A DNA stretch of 64,000 nucleotides from Dubosiella muris (GTDB lineage Bacteria; Bacillota_I; Bacilli_A; Erysipelotrichales; Erysipelotrichaceae): contig NZ_SRYG01000011.1 of assembly GCF_004793885.1 (NCBI RefSeq), forward strand, positions 1 to 64,000, in the 5' to 3' direction. Every line of letters starts with the position of its first letter. Position 1 is the first letter of the stretch. The notes beneath the pieces were generated by a model that was given only the letters and a program-made list of their open reading frames with translations, ran no database searches and was not told the origin of the DNA. Positions 8,139 through 14,667 of this stretch are shown here, one piece after another. Position numbers and translations under genes: made by a program.

Positions 8139-8906
8139 ATGCTTAAAAGAGAACGGCTTCAATATATTCGCCAAATGGTGAATCAAAAGGGAATTGTCAC
8201 GGCGGCGGAAATCATGCGCGACTTGAACGTGTCGGATATGACGGTGCGTCGCGACTTGGACGAGCTTGAAAAAAGCGGAAAACTGATCCGCATCCATGGT
8301 GGCGCGCAATCTCTGGGCTACAACTTGGATTGCGAGCTGTCGCTTCAAGAAAAATCGGCAGTCAATATGGCTGAAAAACAGGAGATCGCGCGGGAAGCGG
8401 CAAAACTGATCAAGGAAAACGACACGGTTTTTCTTGGTCCGGGCACGACGATCGAGCAGCTTGCCAAAGAAATCGCGGGACGAAACGTGCACGTTGTCAC
8501 GAACTCGCTGCCTGTCTTTGATATTATCCGGCAATACGATCCAAAACGCGTGCTTTTGATTGGCGGAACATTCCGCAACCATACGGGCGTTTTTGTCGGC
8601 CCGTTGTGTACCGACACGTTAAGCCGGCTTCGCTTTTCCGCCACGTTCATTTCCTGCAACGCCTTGGCGGAAGATCAAATTACCACTTCTTCGATCGAGG
8701 AGGGACAAACGCAGGAAATCGCTCTTAACAACGCGCGATACCGCTATTTGCTAGTCGACGAACACAAATTCAACCGGGAAGATTTTTACGCTTACTATAA
8801 GCTTTACAACATGGATGGCATGATCACAGATTCCAAAACGAGTCCGGATATCATTGCGCATTACAGTCAATACATTCAAATCATCCAAGCGGGAAAGGGG
8901 AAATAA
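8139..8906 (+). CDS. DeoR/GlpR-family transcriptional regulator
   Basis: A 255-residue DeoR-type repressor of sugar or nucleoside metabolism. The N-terminal winged helix holds the family signature: MLKRERLQYI at the start, VTAAEIMRDLNVSDMTVRRDLDELEKSG at about 20-47, then IRIHGGA. The C-terminal sugar-phosphate sensor domain (about 75-230) has the GPGTTIEQLA and NSLPVFDI motifs. The start at 8139 is set by the DeoR N-terminal pattern and an AAGAGGG ribosome site. It is followed two bases later by a HAD phosphatase, so the pair probably handles one phosphorylated metabolite, whose identity is not visible. Confidence 0.9.
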   Translation: MLKRERLQYIRQMVNQKGIVTAAEIMRDLNVSDMTVRRDLDELEKSGKLIRIHGGAQSLGYNLDCELSLQEKSAVNMAEKQEIAREAAKLIKENDTVFLGPGTTIEQLAKEIAGRNVHVVTNSLPVFDIIRQYDPKRVLLIGGTFRNHTGVFVGPLCTDTLSRLRFSATFISCNALAEDQITTSSIEEGQTQEIALNNARYRYLLVDEHKFNREDFYAYYKLYNMDGMITDSKTSPDIIAHYSQYIQIIQAGKGK

Positions 8907-8907
8907 C

Positions 8908-9558
8908 ATGGAAGGCGTGATTTTTGATTTTAACGGGACGTTGTTTCTCGACAACGACAAACACATCAAGGCGTGGAATAAAATTTCAAAAGAACTTCGC
9001 GGTTATGGCATTACCGAGGAAGAGCTGCATACGAAAATGAACGGGGTCAACAACAAATACATCCTTCGTTATTTAAACGGAGGAAAAGAAGACGACGACT
9101 TAGAGCTGGCCTATTCTTTGCGCAAGGAGCAATACTATCGCGAATTTTGTCAGGCGGATACGGCCAGCTTTCATTTGATCGCGGGAGCCGAAGCGCTCTT
9201 CGACAATTTGAAAAAACGAGGCATTCCTTTTACGATTGCTTCCGCGTCTATCAAGGAAAATATCGACTTTTTTGTCGAAAGCTTTCATTTAGACCGCTGG
9301 ATCGACCCAAACACAATCGTTTTCGACAACGGGGACTATAAAGACAAAGAAGCGATGTTTGTACAAGCGGCCAAAAACATTCAAGTGCCGATTGAAAAAG
9401 TTTGCGTGATCGAAGATTCGCTGGCCGGGGTGCGTACGAGCGTAAAAGCCGGGGTACAGGATATTCGCATCATCAATTCCGGACATATCGCCAGCCAGGT
9501 CGAAAACTTAAAACAAGTGAAACAAATTTGCGATACGATGGAAGACATTCAAATATAA
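8908..9558 (+). CDS. HAD-superfamily hydrolase, beta-phosphoglucomutase-like
   Basis: A 216-residue HAD phosphatase. Motif I is D7-F-N-G-T, motif II lies in IASAS, the lysine of motif III is in DYKDKEAMF, and motif IV is IEDSLAGV. A helical cap (about 15-85) places it near the beta-phosphoglucomutase/phosphatase group. In most relatives motif I is DxDGT; here the second aspartate, the general acid/base, is asparagine (N9). This variant recurs in some Bacillota homologues as far as I know, but it could weaken phosphatase activity. It is cotranscribed with the DeoR gene and ends in a strong terminator. Confidence 0.85.
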   Translation: MEGVIFDFNGTLFLDNDKHIKAWNKISKELRGYGITEEELHTKMNGVNNKYILRYLNGGKEDDDLELAYSLRKEQYYREFCQADTASFHLIAGAEALFDNLKKRGIPFTIASASIKENIDFFVESFHLDRWIDPNTIVFDNGDYKDKEAMFVQAAKNIQVPIEKVCVIEDSLAGVRTSVKAGVQDIRIINSGHIASQVENLKQVKQICDTMEDIQI

Positions 9559-9583
9559 AAGCGAGGTTTTCGCCTCGCTTTTA
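9557..9583 (+). terminator. Terminator after the DeoR-HAD operon
   Basis: A ten-base stem AAAAGCGAGG / CCTCGCTTTT (9557-9582) with a six-base loop overlaps the HAD stop codon. A/T runs on both sides could let it act in both directions. Confidence 0.85.
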
Positions 9584-9593
9584 TATTTTCTCC

Positions 9594-9637
9594 AAATCGC
9601 TTCGTAGGTTGCCTATGATTTAAATCCGAGCCAGTCC
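9594..9637 (-). repeat. Remnant of an antisense unit
   Basis: TTCGTAGGTTGCCTATGATT and ATCCGAGCCAG match the middle of the antisense RNA units, but there is no terminator hairpin, toxin arm or TATAAT here. It looks like a deletion scar at the left edge of the array. Confidence 0.6.
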
Positions 9638-9720
9638 CTTTGATCCTTCACTCTTCCAACTAAAAGTATAAGTATATCTAAGAAAAATCATGAAAAAAGA
9701 ATGAGAAGTCCTATTTTCTC

Positions 9721-9729
9721 TGGTAAAAT
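9721..9729 (+). promoter_or_regulatory. Extended -10 promoter of toxin unit 1
   Basis: TGGTAAAAT (TG at 9721-9722, TAAAAT at 9724-9729) lies 119 bases before toxin ORF 1. No good -35 is seen. The same element recurs in unit 2 and is missing from unit 3. Confidence 0.55.
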
Positions 9730-9776
9730 AAAGATGCCTGTCCTTTGAGCGTGGTCGGTTCGGTCGGTTTGTATGC

Positions 9777-9843
9777 CGGAGTTCCGAAAAAACTCCGTTT
9801 CGATAGATGGAAACTGGATTTGCCGTTTCCGGAAGCGGAGGTG
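9777..9843 (+). promoter_or_regulatory. Leader structure of toxin mRNA 1 that can mask its ribosome site
   Basis: CGGAGTT (9777-9783) pairs with AACTCCG (9791-9797). The overlapping CTCCGTTTC (9793-9801) can instead pair with GAAGCGGAG (9832-9840), which contains the Shine-Dalgarno start (GGAGGTG at 9837-9843). The two pairings exclude each other because they share CTCCG. This looks like the metastable leaders of type I toxin mRNAs. A 23-codon upstream ORF (9773-9844) ends in the ribosome site. Confidence 0.5.
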
Positions 9844-9848
9844 AGAGT

Positions 9849-9959
9849 ATGACACCCTATGAAATCATATCCATTGTTTTGGATTTTCTCGGAGTTCTTA
9901 CTCCTGTTTTCATCGCCTTCATTTTGTTGGCGCATGAAAAAAGCAACCACGAAAAGTGA
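9849..9959 (+). CDS. Small hydrophobic type I toxin-like peptide, copy 1
   Basis: A 36-residue peptide: M-T-P-Y-E-I-I-S start, a single membrane helix (about 6-28, including VLDFLGVLTPVFIAFILL) and the polar tail AHEKSNHEK. Length, one helix and charged tail match the putative holin-like (Hol_Tox/SprG-like) toxins of Bacillota. A strong GGAGGTG ribosome site lies five bases upstream. The predicted mRNA runs from about 9736 to a terminator at 10010-10041, and its 3' part is fully covered by an antisense RNA. The action is inferred to be membrane damage at high expression; homology was judged by eye. Confidence 0.72.
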   Translation: MTPYEIISIVLDFLGVLTPVFIAFILLAHEKSNHEK

Positions 9960-10043
9960 ATCTTTGGACGGATGAGCATTTCGTAGGTTGCCTATGATTT
10001 GAATCCGAGCCAGCCGCTTTGACAAAGGGCAGGTTCTTTTTAC
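9937..10043 (-). ncRNA. Antisense antitoxin RNA, unit 1
   Basis: An RNA of about 107 nt is predicted from the promoter at 10050-10077. It first copies the toxin terminator region, then ends in a terminator stem: GCAACC-T-ACGAAA (complement of 9979-9991) pairs with TTTCGT-GGTTGC (complement of 9943-9954), followed by six T (9937-9942). The second arm lies inside the last codons of toxin 1, so the RNA is perfectly complementary to the toxin 3' UTR and about 23 bases of its ORF. Confidence 0.68.
10010..10041 (+). terminator. Terminator of toxin mRNA 1
   Basis: CCAGCCGCTTTG and CAAAGGGCAGG form a stem with one mismatch and one bulge, followed by TTCTTTTT. The element is repeated in every unit and is the main antisense overlap. 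Confidence 0.6.
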
Positions 10044-10049
10044 ATTCTC

Positions 10050-10077
10050 ATTATAGCACACATTTCTTTCCTATCAA
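10050..10077 (-). promoter_or_regulatory. Antisense promoter, unit 1
   Basis: On the minus strand TTGATA (10072-10077) is 16 bases from TATAAT (10050-10055), with an extended TGC just before the -10. This is stronger than the toxin promoter, as expected for an antitoxin RNA. Confidence 0.7.
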
Positions 10078-10116
10078 TCGTTTGCCTTTTTTCTTTCCTG
10101 TTCGCCTATCCTCTAT

Positions 10117-10226
10117 AAAAAAAAACAACCACGAAAAGTGAATCTTGCCGGATGAGCATTTCGTAAGTTGCTTATGAAATAATAAATCCGAGCCAGCCGC
10201 TTTGACAAAGGGCAGGTTCTTTTTAC
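10117..10226 (-). ncRNA. Orphan antisense RNA 1 (no toxin ORF)
   Basis: It has the same architecture as the unit 1 antisense RNA: promoter TTGAAG-16-TATAAT (10233-10260), terminator-region copy, and an end stem GCAACTTACGAAA / TTTCGTGGTTGT with nine T. The sequence that should encode the toxin is replaced by the unrelated CTATCCTCTAT. It may be a toxin-deleted module that still makes antitoxin. Confidence 0.6.
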
Positions 10227-10354
10227 ATTCTTATTATAGCACACATTTCTTTCCCTTCAATCGTTTTTACCCTTTGATCCTTCACGCTTCCAATCAAAAG
10301 TATAAGTATATCTAAGAAAAATCATGAAAAAAGAATGAGAAGTCCTATTTTCTC

Positions 10355-10363
10355 TGGTAAAAT
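10355..10363 (+). promoter_or_regulatory. Extended -10 promoter of toxin unit 2
   Basis: TGGTAAAAT again (TAAAAT at 10358-10363), in a flank nearly identical to unit 1. Confidence 0.55.
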
Positions 10364-10410
10364 AGTTATGCCTGTCCTTTGAGCGTGGTCGGTTCGGTCG
10401 GTTTGTATGC

Positions 10411-10477
10411 CGGAGTTCCGAAAAAACTCCGTTTCGATAGATGGAAACTGGTTTTGCCGTTTCCAGAAGCGGAGGTG
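10411..10477 (+). promoter_or_regulatory. Leader structure of toxin mRNA 2
   Basis: The same switchable pairings as in unit 1: CGGAGTT (10411-10417) with AACTCCG (10425-10431), or CTCCGTTTC (10427-10435) with GAAGCGGAG (10466-10474). A 23-codon upstream ORF (10407-10478) is kept. Confidence 0.5.
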
Positions 10478-10482
10478 AGAGT

Positions 10483-10593
10483 ATGACACCATTCGAAATT
10501 CTTTCGATTGTTCTAGATTTTCTAGGAATCATTACTCCTGTTTTCATCGCCTTCATTTTGTTGGCGCATGAAAAAAGCGACCACGAAAAGTGA
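10483..10593 (+). CDS. Small hydrophobic type I toxin-like peptide, copy 2
   Basis: A 36-residue paralogue of copy 1, starting M-T-P-F-E-I-L-S and ending AHEKSDHEK. It differs at five positions (Y4F, I7L, V16I, L17I, N33D), all conservative. Several codons differ silently as well, for example CTA for CTC and TTG, so the frame is under protein-level constraint. It has the same ribosome site, leader and terminator as copy 1, and the antisense unit at 10571-10677. Confidence 0.72.
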   Translation: MTPFEILSIVLDFLGIITPVFIAFILLAHEKSDHEK

Positions 10594-10677
10594 ATCTTGC
10601 CCGAGATTGCTTCGTAGATCGCTTATGAAGTAATAAATCCGAGCCGGCCGCTTTGACAAAGGGCAGGTTCTTTTTAC
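10571..10677 (-). ncRNA. Antisense antitoxin RNA, unit 2
   Basis: The promoter is TTGATA (10706-10711)-16-TATACT (10684-10689). The terminator stem pairs GCGATC-T-ACGAA (from 10611-10622) with TTCGT-GGTCGC (from 10577-10588), then six T. Compared with unit 1 one A-U pair has become G-C in both arms. Confidence 0.68.
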
Positions 10678-10751
10678 ATTTACAGTATAGCACACATTTC
10701 TTTCCTATCAATCGTTTGCCTTTTTTTCTTTCCTGTTCGCCTATCCTCTAT

Positions 10752-10858
10752 AAAAAAAACAACCACGAAAAGTGATCTTTGGCAGGATTGTTTCGTAAGT
10801 TGCTTATGAAATAATAAATCCGAGCCAGCCGCTTTGACAAAGGGCAGGTTCTTTTTAC
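10752..10858 (-). ncRNA. Orphan antisense RNA 2 (no toxin ORF)
   Basis: A second antisense-only unit, close in sequence to orphan 1, with TATACT (10865-10870), the copied toxin-terminator region, the GCAACTTACGAAA / TTTCGTGGTTGT end stem and eight T (10752-10759). The -35 (ATCAAA) is poor, so it may be weakly expressed. Confidence 0.52.
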
Positions 10859-10956
10859 ATTTACAGTATAGCACACGTTTTTACACTTTGATTCTTTACT
10901 TTTCAACCAAAAATATAAGTATATCTAAGCGTGGTTGGTTCGGTCGGTTTGTATGC

Positions 10957-11023
10957 CGGAGTTCTGAAAAAACTCCGTTTCGATAGATGGAAACTGGATT
11001 TGCCGTTTCCGGAAACGGAGGTG
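10957..11023 (+). promoter_or_regulatory. Leader structure of toxin unit 3
   Basis: CGGAGTT (10957-10963) can pair with AACTCCG (10971-10977), or CTCCGTTTC (10973-10981) with GAAACGGAG (11012-11020), here a perfect nine-base match over the ribosome site. The upstream ORF is cut by CGA to TGA (10965-10967). The promoter segment present in units 1 and 2 is missing. Confidence 0.45.
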
Positions 11024-11028
11024 AGAGT

Positions 11029-11139
11029 ATGACACCCTATGAAATCATATCCATTGTTTTGGATTTTCTCGGAGTTCTTACTCCTGTTTTCATCGCCTTT
11101 ATTTTGTTGGCGCATGAAAAAAGTGACCACGAGAAGTGA
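11029..11139 (+). CDS. Small hydrophobic type I toxin-like peptide, copy 3 (promoterless)
   Basis: A 36-residue copy that differs from copy 1 only at N33D. The ORF and the GGAGGTG ribosome site are intact. About 70 bases upstream, including the extended -10 element of units 1 and 2, are deleted between ATATCTAAG and CGTGG, so it may be silent or read from elsewhere. Its last codons carry silent changes (AGC to AGT, GAA to GAG) matched by changes in the antisense partner arm. Confidence 0.65.
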   Translation: MTPYEIISIVLDFLGVLTPVFIAFILLAHEKSDHEK

Positions 11140-11224
11140 ATCTTGGCAGAGATTTGCTCGTAGGTCACCTATGAAGTAAATAAATCCGAGCCGGCCACTT
11201 TGACAAAGGGCAGGTTCTTTTTAC
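11117..11224 (-). ncRNA. Antisense antitoxin RNA, unit 3
   Basis: The promoter is TTGAAG (11253-11258)-16-TATACT (11231-11236). The terminator stem pairs GTGACC-T-ACGAG (from 11157-11168) with CTCGT-GGTCAC (from 11123-11133), then six T (11117-11122). The antisense unit is complete even though the toxin promoter is lost. Confidence 0.65.
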
Positions 11225-11340
11225 ATTTACAGTATAGCACACTTTTTTTATCCTTCAATCCCTTGCGCTTTTCTTTTCTTCCAGTCTTCATAGTACGAAA
11301 ATCATAAAATCTCTTTATATAAATTTCTCTTCGAACTGTG

Positions 11341-11399
11341 CTCTTGTTTTCATCGCCTTTATTTTGCTGGCGCATGAAAAAAGCGACCACGAGAAGTGA
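11341..11399 (+). pseudogene. Truncated fourth toxin copy
   Basis: Only the 3' half of the toxin frame remains (from about PVFIAFILL to AHEKSDHEK and stop). It is fused to unrelated sequence at about 11340 and has no start codon or ribosome site. Confidence 0.7.
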
Positions 11400-11478
11400 A
11401 TCTTGGCGGAGATTTGCTCGTAGGTCACCTATGAAGTAAATAAATCCGAGCCAGCCGTTTTGATCTGGCCGGTTCTTC
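11377..11478 (-). ncRNA. Antisense RNA of the truncated unit 4
   Basis: TATAAT (11485-11490) is kept, but the -35 has been replaced by the purH terminator sequence. The end stem GTGACC / GGTCGC uses a G-U pair. The copied toxin-terminator part is changed (GTTTTGATCTGGCCGG). Expression is uncertain. Confidence 0.4.
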
Positions 11479-11494
11479 TTTTCCATTATAACGC

Positions 11495-11519
11495 AAAAAA
11501 GAAGGAGCAGAACTCCTTC
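11495..11519 (-). terminator. Terminator of the purine operon
   Basis: GAAGGAG / CTCCTTC (11501-11519, five-base loop) is followed by six T on the minus strand, eight bases after the purH stop. Confidence 0.85.
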
Positions 11520-11526
11520 GTGGTTG

Positions 11527-13059
11527 TTAGTGTTTAAAATGACGCACGCCCGTGAATACCATCGCGATGCCATGTTCGTTGCACTCGTCAATCGACAACT
11601 GGTCTTTAATGGATCCACCTGGCTGAATGATCGCCGTCACGCCGGCCTTGATGGCTTCCTGCACCGTATCCGGCATCGGGAAGAAGGCGTCGCTGGCCAT
11701 GACCGAGCCTTGCGCTTTTTCGCCAGCTTGCTCGATCGCGATTTTCGCCGCGCCGACCCGGTTCATTTGTCCGGCGCCCACGCCAATCGTCATGTTGTCT
11801 TTGACTAAAACGATCGCGTTCGATTTCACGTGCTTCACGACGTTCCATCCAAACAGCAGCTGCTTCATTTCCTCGTCCGTCGGCTTGCGGTTCGTCACGC
11901 AGCGCAAGTCGTCCTCGCTGACATGATGCGTGTCCATTTCCTGCACAAGCAAGCCGTCGTTGACGTTCGTGTATTTCAACGCCGTGTTCGTGTTCAACGT
12001 CGTATCCAGTTCCATGAGCCGGATGTTCTTTTTCCGCGTCAGGATTTCCAGCGCGTCCTCGTCGAATTTCGGAGCGATGACGATCTCCAAAAAGATCTTC
12101 GACAATTTCTCCGCCAGCTCCACGTCCACCGGCGCGTTCAACGCCACGATGCCGCCAAAAATCGAAACCGGATCCGCCTCGTACGCCTTGTCCCACGCCT
12201 CATTGATCGACGCGCCAATGCCTACGCCGCACGGATTCATATGTTTCAATCCAACCGCCGCGAACTGGCCTTCGAAATCTTTCAAAATCTCGATCGCCGC
12301 GTTGCCATCCTGAATGTTGTTGTAGGAAAGCTCCTTGCCATGCAGCTGCTTCGCGTTCGCCAGCGAGTATAACGGCCGCATGCCTTTGTAAAACGCTGCC
12401 TTTTGATGCGGGTTCTCGCCATAACGCAAGTCCTGCACCTTGTCGAACGTGATCGTCAGGCTTTCCGGGAACTGCTCGTCGGTCTTCTTCGTCAAGTAAT
12501 CCGCGATCATCGCGTCGTAACGCGCCGTGTGGCGGAACACTTTTGCCGCCAGCTTCTCACGCGTTTCCAGCGTCGTGCCGCCCAGCTCTTTGATCTCGTT
12601 TAAAACGAGGTCATAGTCGGCCGGATCGCACAAAACCGGAATAAACTTGTAGTTTTTCGACGCCGAACGCAGCATGCTCGGTCCGCCAATGTCGATGTTC
12701 TCGATGATTTCCTCGTGACTGACGCCTTCTTTTTGCACCGTCTCCTTGAACGGGTACAAGTTGACGCACACCAGGTCGATCATGTCGATGCCAAGCTCTT
12801 CTACCTGCGCCACGTGATCCGGGTTGTCCCGCACGCAAAGCAAGGCGCCATGGACATTGGGATGTAGCGTCTTCACACGACCATCCATGATTTCCGGAAA
12901 GTTCGTGATCTCGCTAATACCAATAACCGAAAGACCCGCGTCCTCCAGCGCTTTCTTCGTTCCCCCCGTGGAAATGATTTCATAGCCTTCGTCGATCAGT
13001 CCTTTGACAAAATCGACAAGACCGGTTTTATTCGATACGCTCACCAAAGCTCTTTTCAT
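11527..13059 (-). CDS. purH: Bifunctional AICAR transformylase / IMP cyclohydrolase
   Basis: This 510-residue enzyme performs the last two steps of de novo IMP synthesis: formyl transfer to AICAR and ring closure. The N-terminal MGS-like cyclohydrolase domain (1-about 190) has ALVSVSNKTGL, STGGT and VKTLHPNVHG. The transformylase domain follows, with RYGENPHQKAAFY, KHMNPCGVG and the C-terminal SDAFFPMPD and IQPGGSIKD. It is the last gene of purE-L-F-M-N-H and its start overlaps the purN stop (ATGA). Length and motifs are normal. Confidence 0.97.
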   Translation of the reverse strand: MKRALVSVSNKTGLVDFVKGLIDEGYEIISTGGTKKALEDAGLSVIGISEITNFPEIMDGRVKTLHPNVHGALLCVRDNPDHVAQVEELGIDMIDLVCVNLYPFKETVQKEGVSHEEIIENIDIGGPSMLRSASKNYKFIPVLCDPADYDLVLNEIKELGGTTLETREKLAAKVFRHTARYDAMIADYLTKKTDEQFPESLTITFDKVQDLRYGENPHQKAAFYKGMRPLYSLANAKQLHGKELSYNNIQDGNAAIEILKDFEGQFAAVGLKHMNPCGVGIGASINEAWDKAYEADPVSIFGGIVALNAPVDVELAEKLSKIFLEIVIAPKFDEDALEILTRKKNIRLMELDTTLNTNTALKYTNVNDGLLVQEMDTHHVSEDDLRCVTNRKPTDEEMKQLLFGWNVVKHVKSNAIVLVKDNMTIGVGAGQMNRVGAAKIAIEQAGEKAQGSVMASDAFFPMPDTVQEAIKAGVTAIIQPGGSIKDQLSIDECNEHGIAMVFTGVRHFKH

Positions 13060-13640
13060 TTTTCTTCCTCCTTGATCGTTTCACTTACCTGCCGGATGAC
13101 TTGCCAAAACAAGTCGTATTCCAGCGCGTGCACATGCGATTCCAGCGTTTCCAAATCCCAGGCCGGGTCGATCGCCAGCCGCTCCTGCCGGATGATCGGG
13201 CCGCTATCCACGCCCTCGTCCACGAAATGCACCGTCACGCCCGTTTGCGGCACGCCCGCCTCGAATGCGTCCTGAATGCTGTGGGCGCCTGGAAATTCCG
13301 GCAAATACGCCGGATGCAAATTCATGATCCGGTTCGGATACGCCTCCAGCAGCACCTTCCCGATAAAGCGCATATAGCCGCTCAACACGATCAAATCGAC
13401 ATCATGCTGGTTCAAGACATCCAAAATCGCCGTTTCGTACGCCTCTTTTCCCGAAAACGCCTTCGGATTGAAATAGTATTCCGGCACGCCATGATTGCGC
13501 GCCCGGACCCTTGCGAACGCCTGTTCCTTGTCCACGATCACGCATGCCGCCTCGACCGGAAGCGATCCATCCTCCACATGGCGAAGGATCTCCTCCAGAT
13601 TCGTTCCCGAACCGCTGGCGAATACCGCGATTTTTACCAT
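13056..13640 (-). CDS. purN: Phosphoribosylglycinamide formyltransferase
   Basis: This 194-residue GAR transformylase makes formyl-GAR from GAR and 10-formyl-THF (third purine step). It opens with [12 protein letters not shown] (phosphate loop). The catalytic set lies in [13 protein letters not shown] (Asn and His) and in [14 protein letters not shown] (Asp). Its start overlaps the purM end by seven bases and its stop overlaps purH, so translation is probably coupled. Confidence 0.95.
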   Translation of the reverse strand: MVKIAVFASGSGTNLEEILRHVEDGSLPVEAACVIVDKEQAFARVRARNHGVPEYYFNPKAFSGKEAYETAILDVLNQHDVDLIVLSGYMRFIGKVLLEAYPNRIMNLHPAYLPEFPGAHSIQDAFEAGVPQTGVTVHFVDEGVDSGPIIRQERLAIDPAWDLETLESHVHALEYDLFWQVIRQVSETIKEEEK

Positions 13641-14665
13641 TGCACGTCAACCTCGCCGCGATCCGTCACGCGGCCAATCACATACGAATCCTGGCCCGCT
13701 TCGCGCAGCAGCGCCTGCGTCTTTTCGACATCGGCCGGATCGACCGCCACAATGAATCCGATTCCCATGTTGAACACATTGTACATTTCCTTTAGATCAA
13801 TGTTGCCTTTTTCCTGAATGAAATCAAAGATCTTTGGCCGCGGGAACGCCTTCGTGTCGATTTCGACCCCCATGCCTTCCTTTAGCATCCGCGGCACGTT
13901 TTCATAAAAGCCACCGCCGGTAATGTGCGACATCGCGTGAATGTCGACCTGGTCAAAAAGCGCCTCGATCGGACGGACATAGATTTTTGTCGGCGTCAAC
14001 AGCACGTTCCCCAGCTTTTCGCCATCCAGCTCCTCGTACGCCGCGTGCGGGTCGAGCTGGTTGTCTTTGAACAGCACTTTCCGCACCAGCGAAAAGCCAT
14101 TCGAATGCACACCCGTGCTCGGCAAGCCAATCAAAACATCCCCCACATGCAAATTCGACGAGTCTTTCAGCTTCGCCTTGTCGACCGCGCCGACGCAAAA
14201 GCCAGCCAAATCGTAATGATCCACGTCGTACATGTCCGGCATTTCGGCCGTTTCGCCGCCAATCAGCGCGCAGTTGGCATCCACGCAGCCATCCGCGACC
14301 CCCTTGACGATTTGCTCGATGACTTCCGGTTTGTTTTTGCCGACCGCGATATAATCGAGGAAGAAAATCGGCGCCGCGCCTTGCACAAGCACATCGTTGA
14401 CGCACATCGCGACCGCGTCGATCCCGATCGTGTCGTGCTTGTCCATCTCGAACGCCAGCATGAGCTTCGTTCCGACTCCATCCGTTCCCGAAACGAGAAC
14501 CGGCTCTTTCATTCCATACGCGCTCAAGTCAAACATGCCGCCAAACGCGCCAATCGAGTCGATCGCCCCTTTGACTTTCGTTCTCGCCACATGCGACTTG
14601 ATGCGACGAACCGATTCGTAACCGGCTTCGAGATCGACACCGGCTTCTTTATATTTTTCTGCCAT
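13634..14665 (-). CDS. purM: Phosphoribosylformylglycinamidine cyclo-ligase (AIR synthetase)
   Basis: This 343-residue enzyme closes the imidazole ring of AIR using ATP. Motifs: [13 protein letters not shown] at the N terminus, [46 protein letters not shown] and [16 protein letters not shown] start it at ATG 14665, where GGAGG lies upstream and the family N terminus begins; a longer frame to 14803 only runs through purF. The gap to purF is two bases. Confidence 0.96.
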   Translation of the reverse strand: MAEKYKEAGVDLEAGYESVRRIKSHVARTKVKGAIDSIGAFGGMFDLSAYGMKEPVLVSGTDGVGTKLMLAFEMDKHDTIGIDAVAMCVNDVLVQGAAPIFFLDYIAVGKNKPEVIEQIVKGVADGCVDANCALIGGETAEMPDMYDVDHYDLAGFCVGAVDKAKLKDSSNLHVGDVLIGLPSTGVHSNGFSLVRKVLFKDNQLDPHAAYEELDGEKLGNVLLTPTKIYVRPIEALFDQVDIHAMSHITGGGFYENVPRMLKEGMGVEIDTKAFPRPKIFDFIQEKGNIDLKEMYNVFNMGIGFIVAVDPADVEKTQALLREAGQDSYVIGRVTDRGEVDVQW

Positions 14666-14667
14666 TT

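Larger units (their letters stand above)
9591..11490. repeat. Tandem array of type I toxin-antitoxin-like modules
   Basis: This 1.9-kb stretch holds no conventional gene. It consists of repeated units: toxin units at about 9638-10080, 10264-10720 and 10880-11260, a truncated unit at 11340-11490, antisense-only units at 10117-10260 and 10752-10892, and a short remnant at 9594-9637. A full unit has an extended -10 promoter, a leader with two hairpins, a GGAGGTG ribosome site, a 36-codon hydrophobic ORF, a toxin terminator (CCAGCCGCTTTG hairpin then TTCTTTTT) and an opposing antisense promoter. The layout matches txpA/ratA or sprG/sprF type systems; the peptides resemble Hol_Tox/holin-like toxins. 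Confidence 0.82.

Noticed and set aside
9591-11490. CRISPR array
   Set aside because: The repeats are long, unevenly spaced, contain ORFs and promoters, and have no uniform spacers; no cas genes are present.
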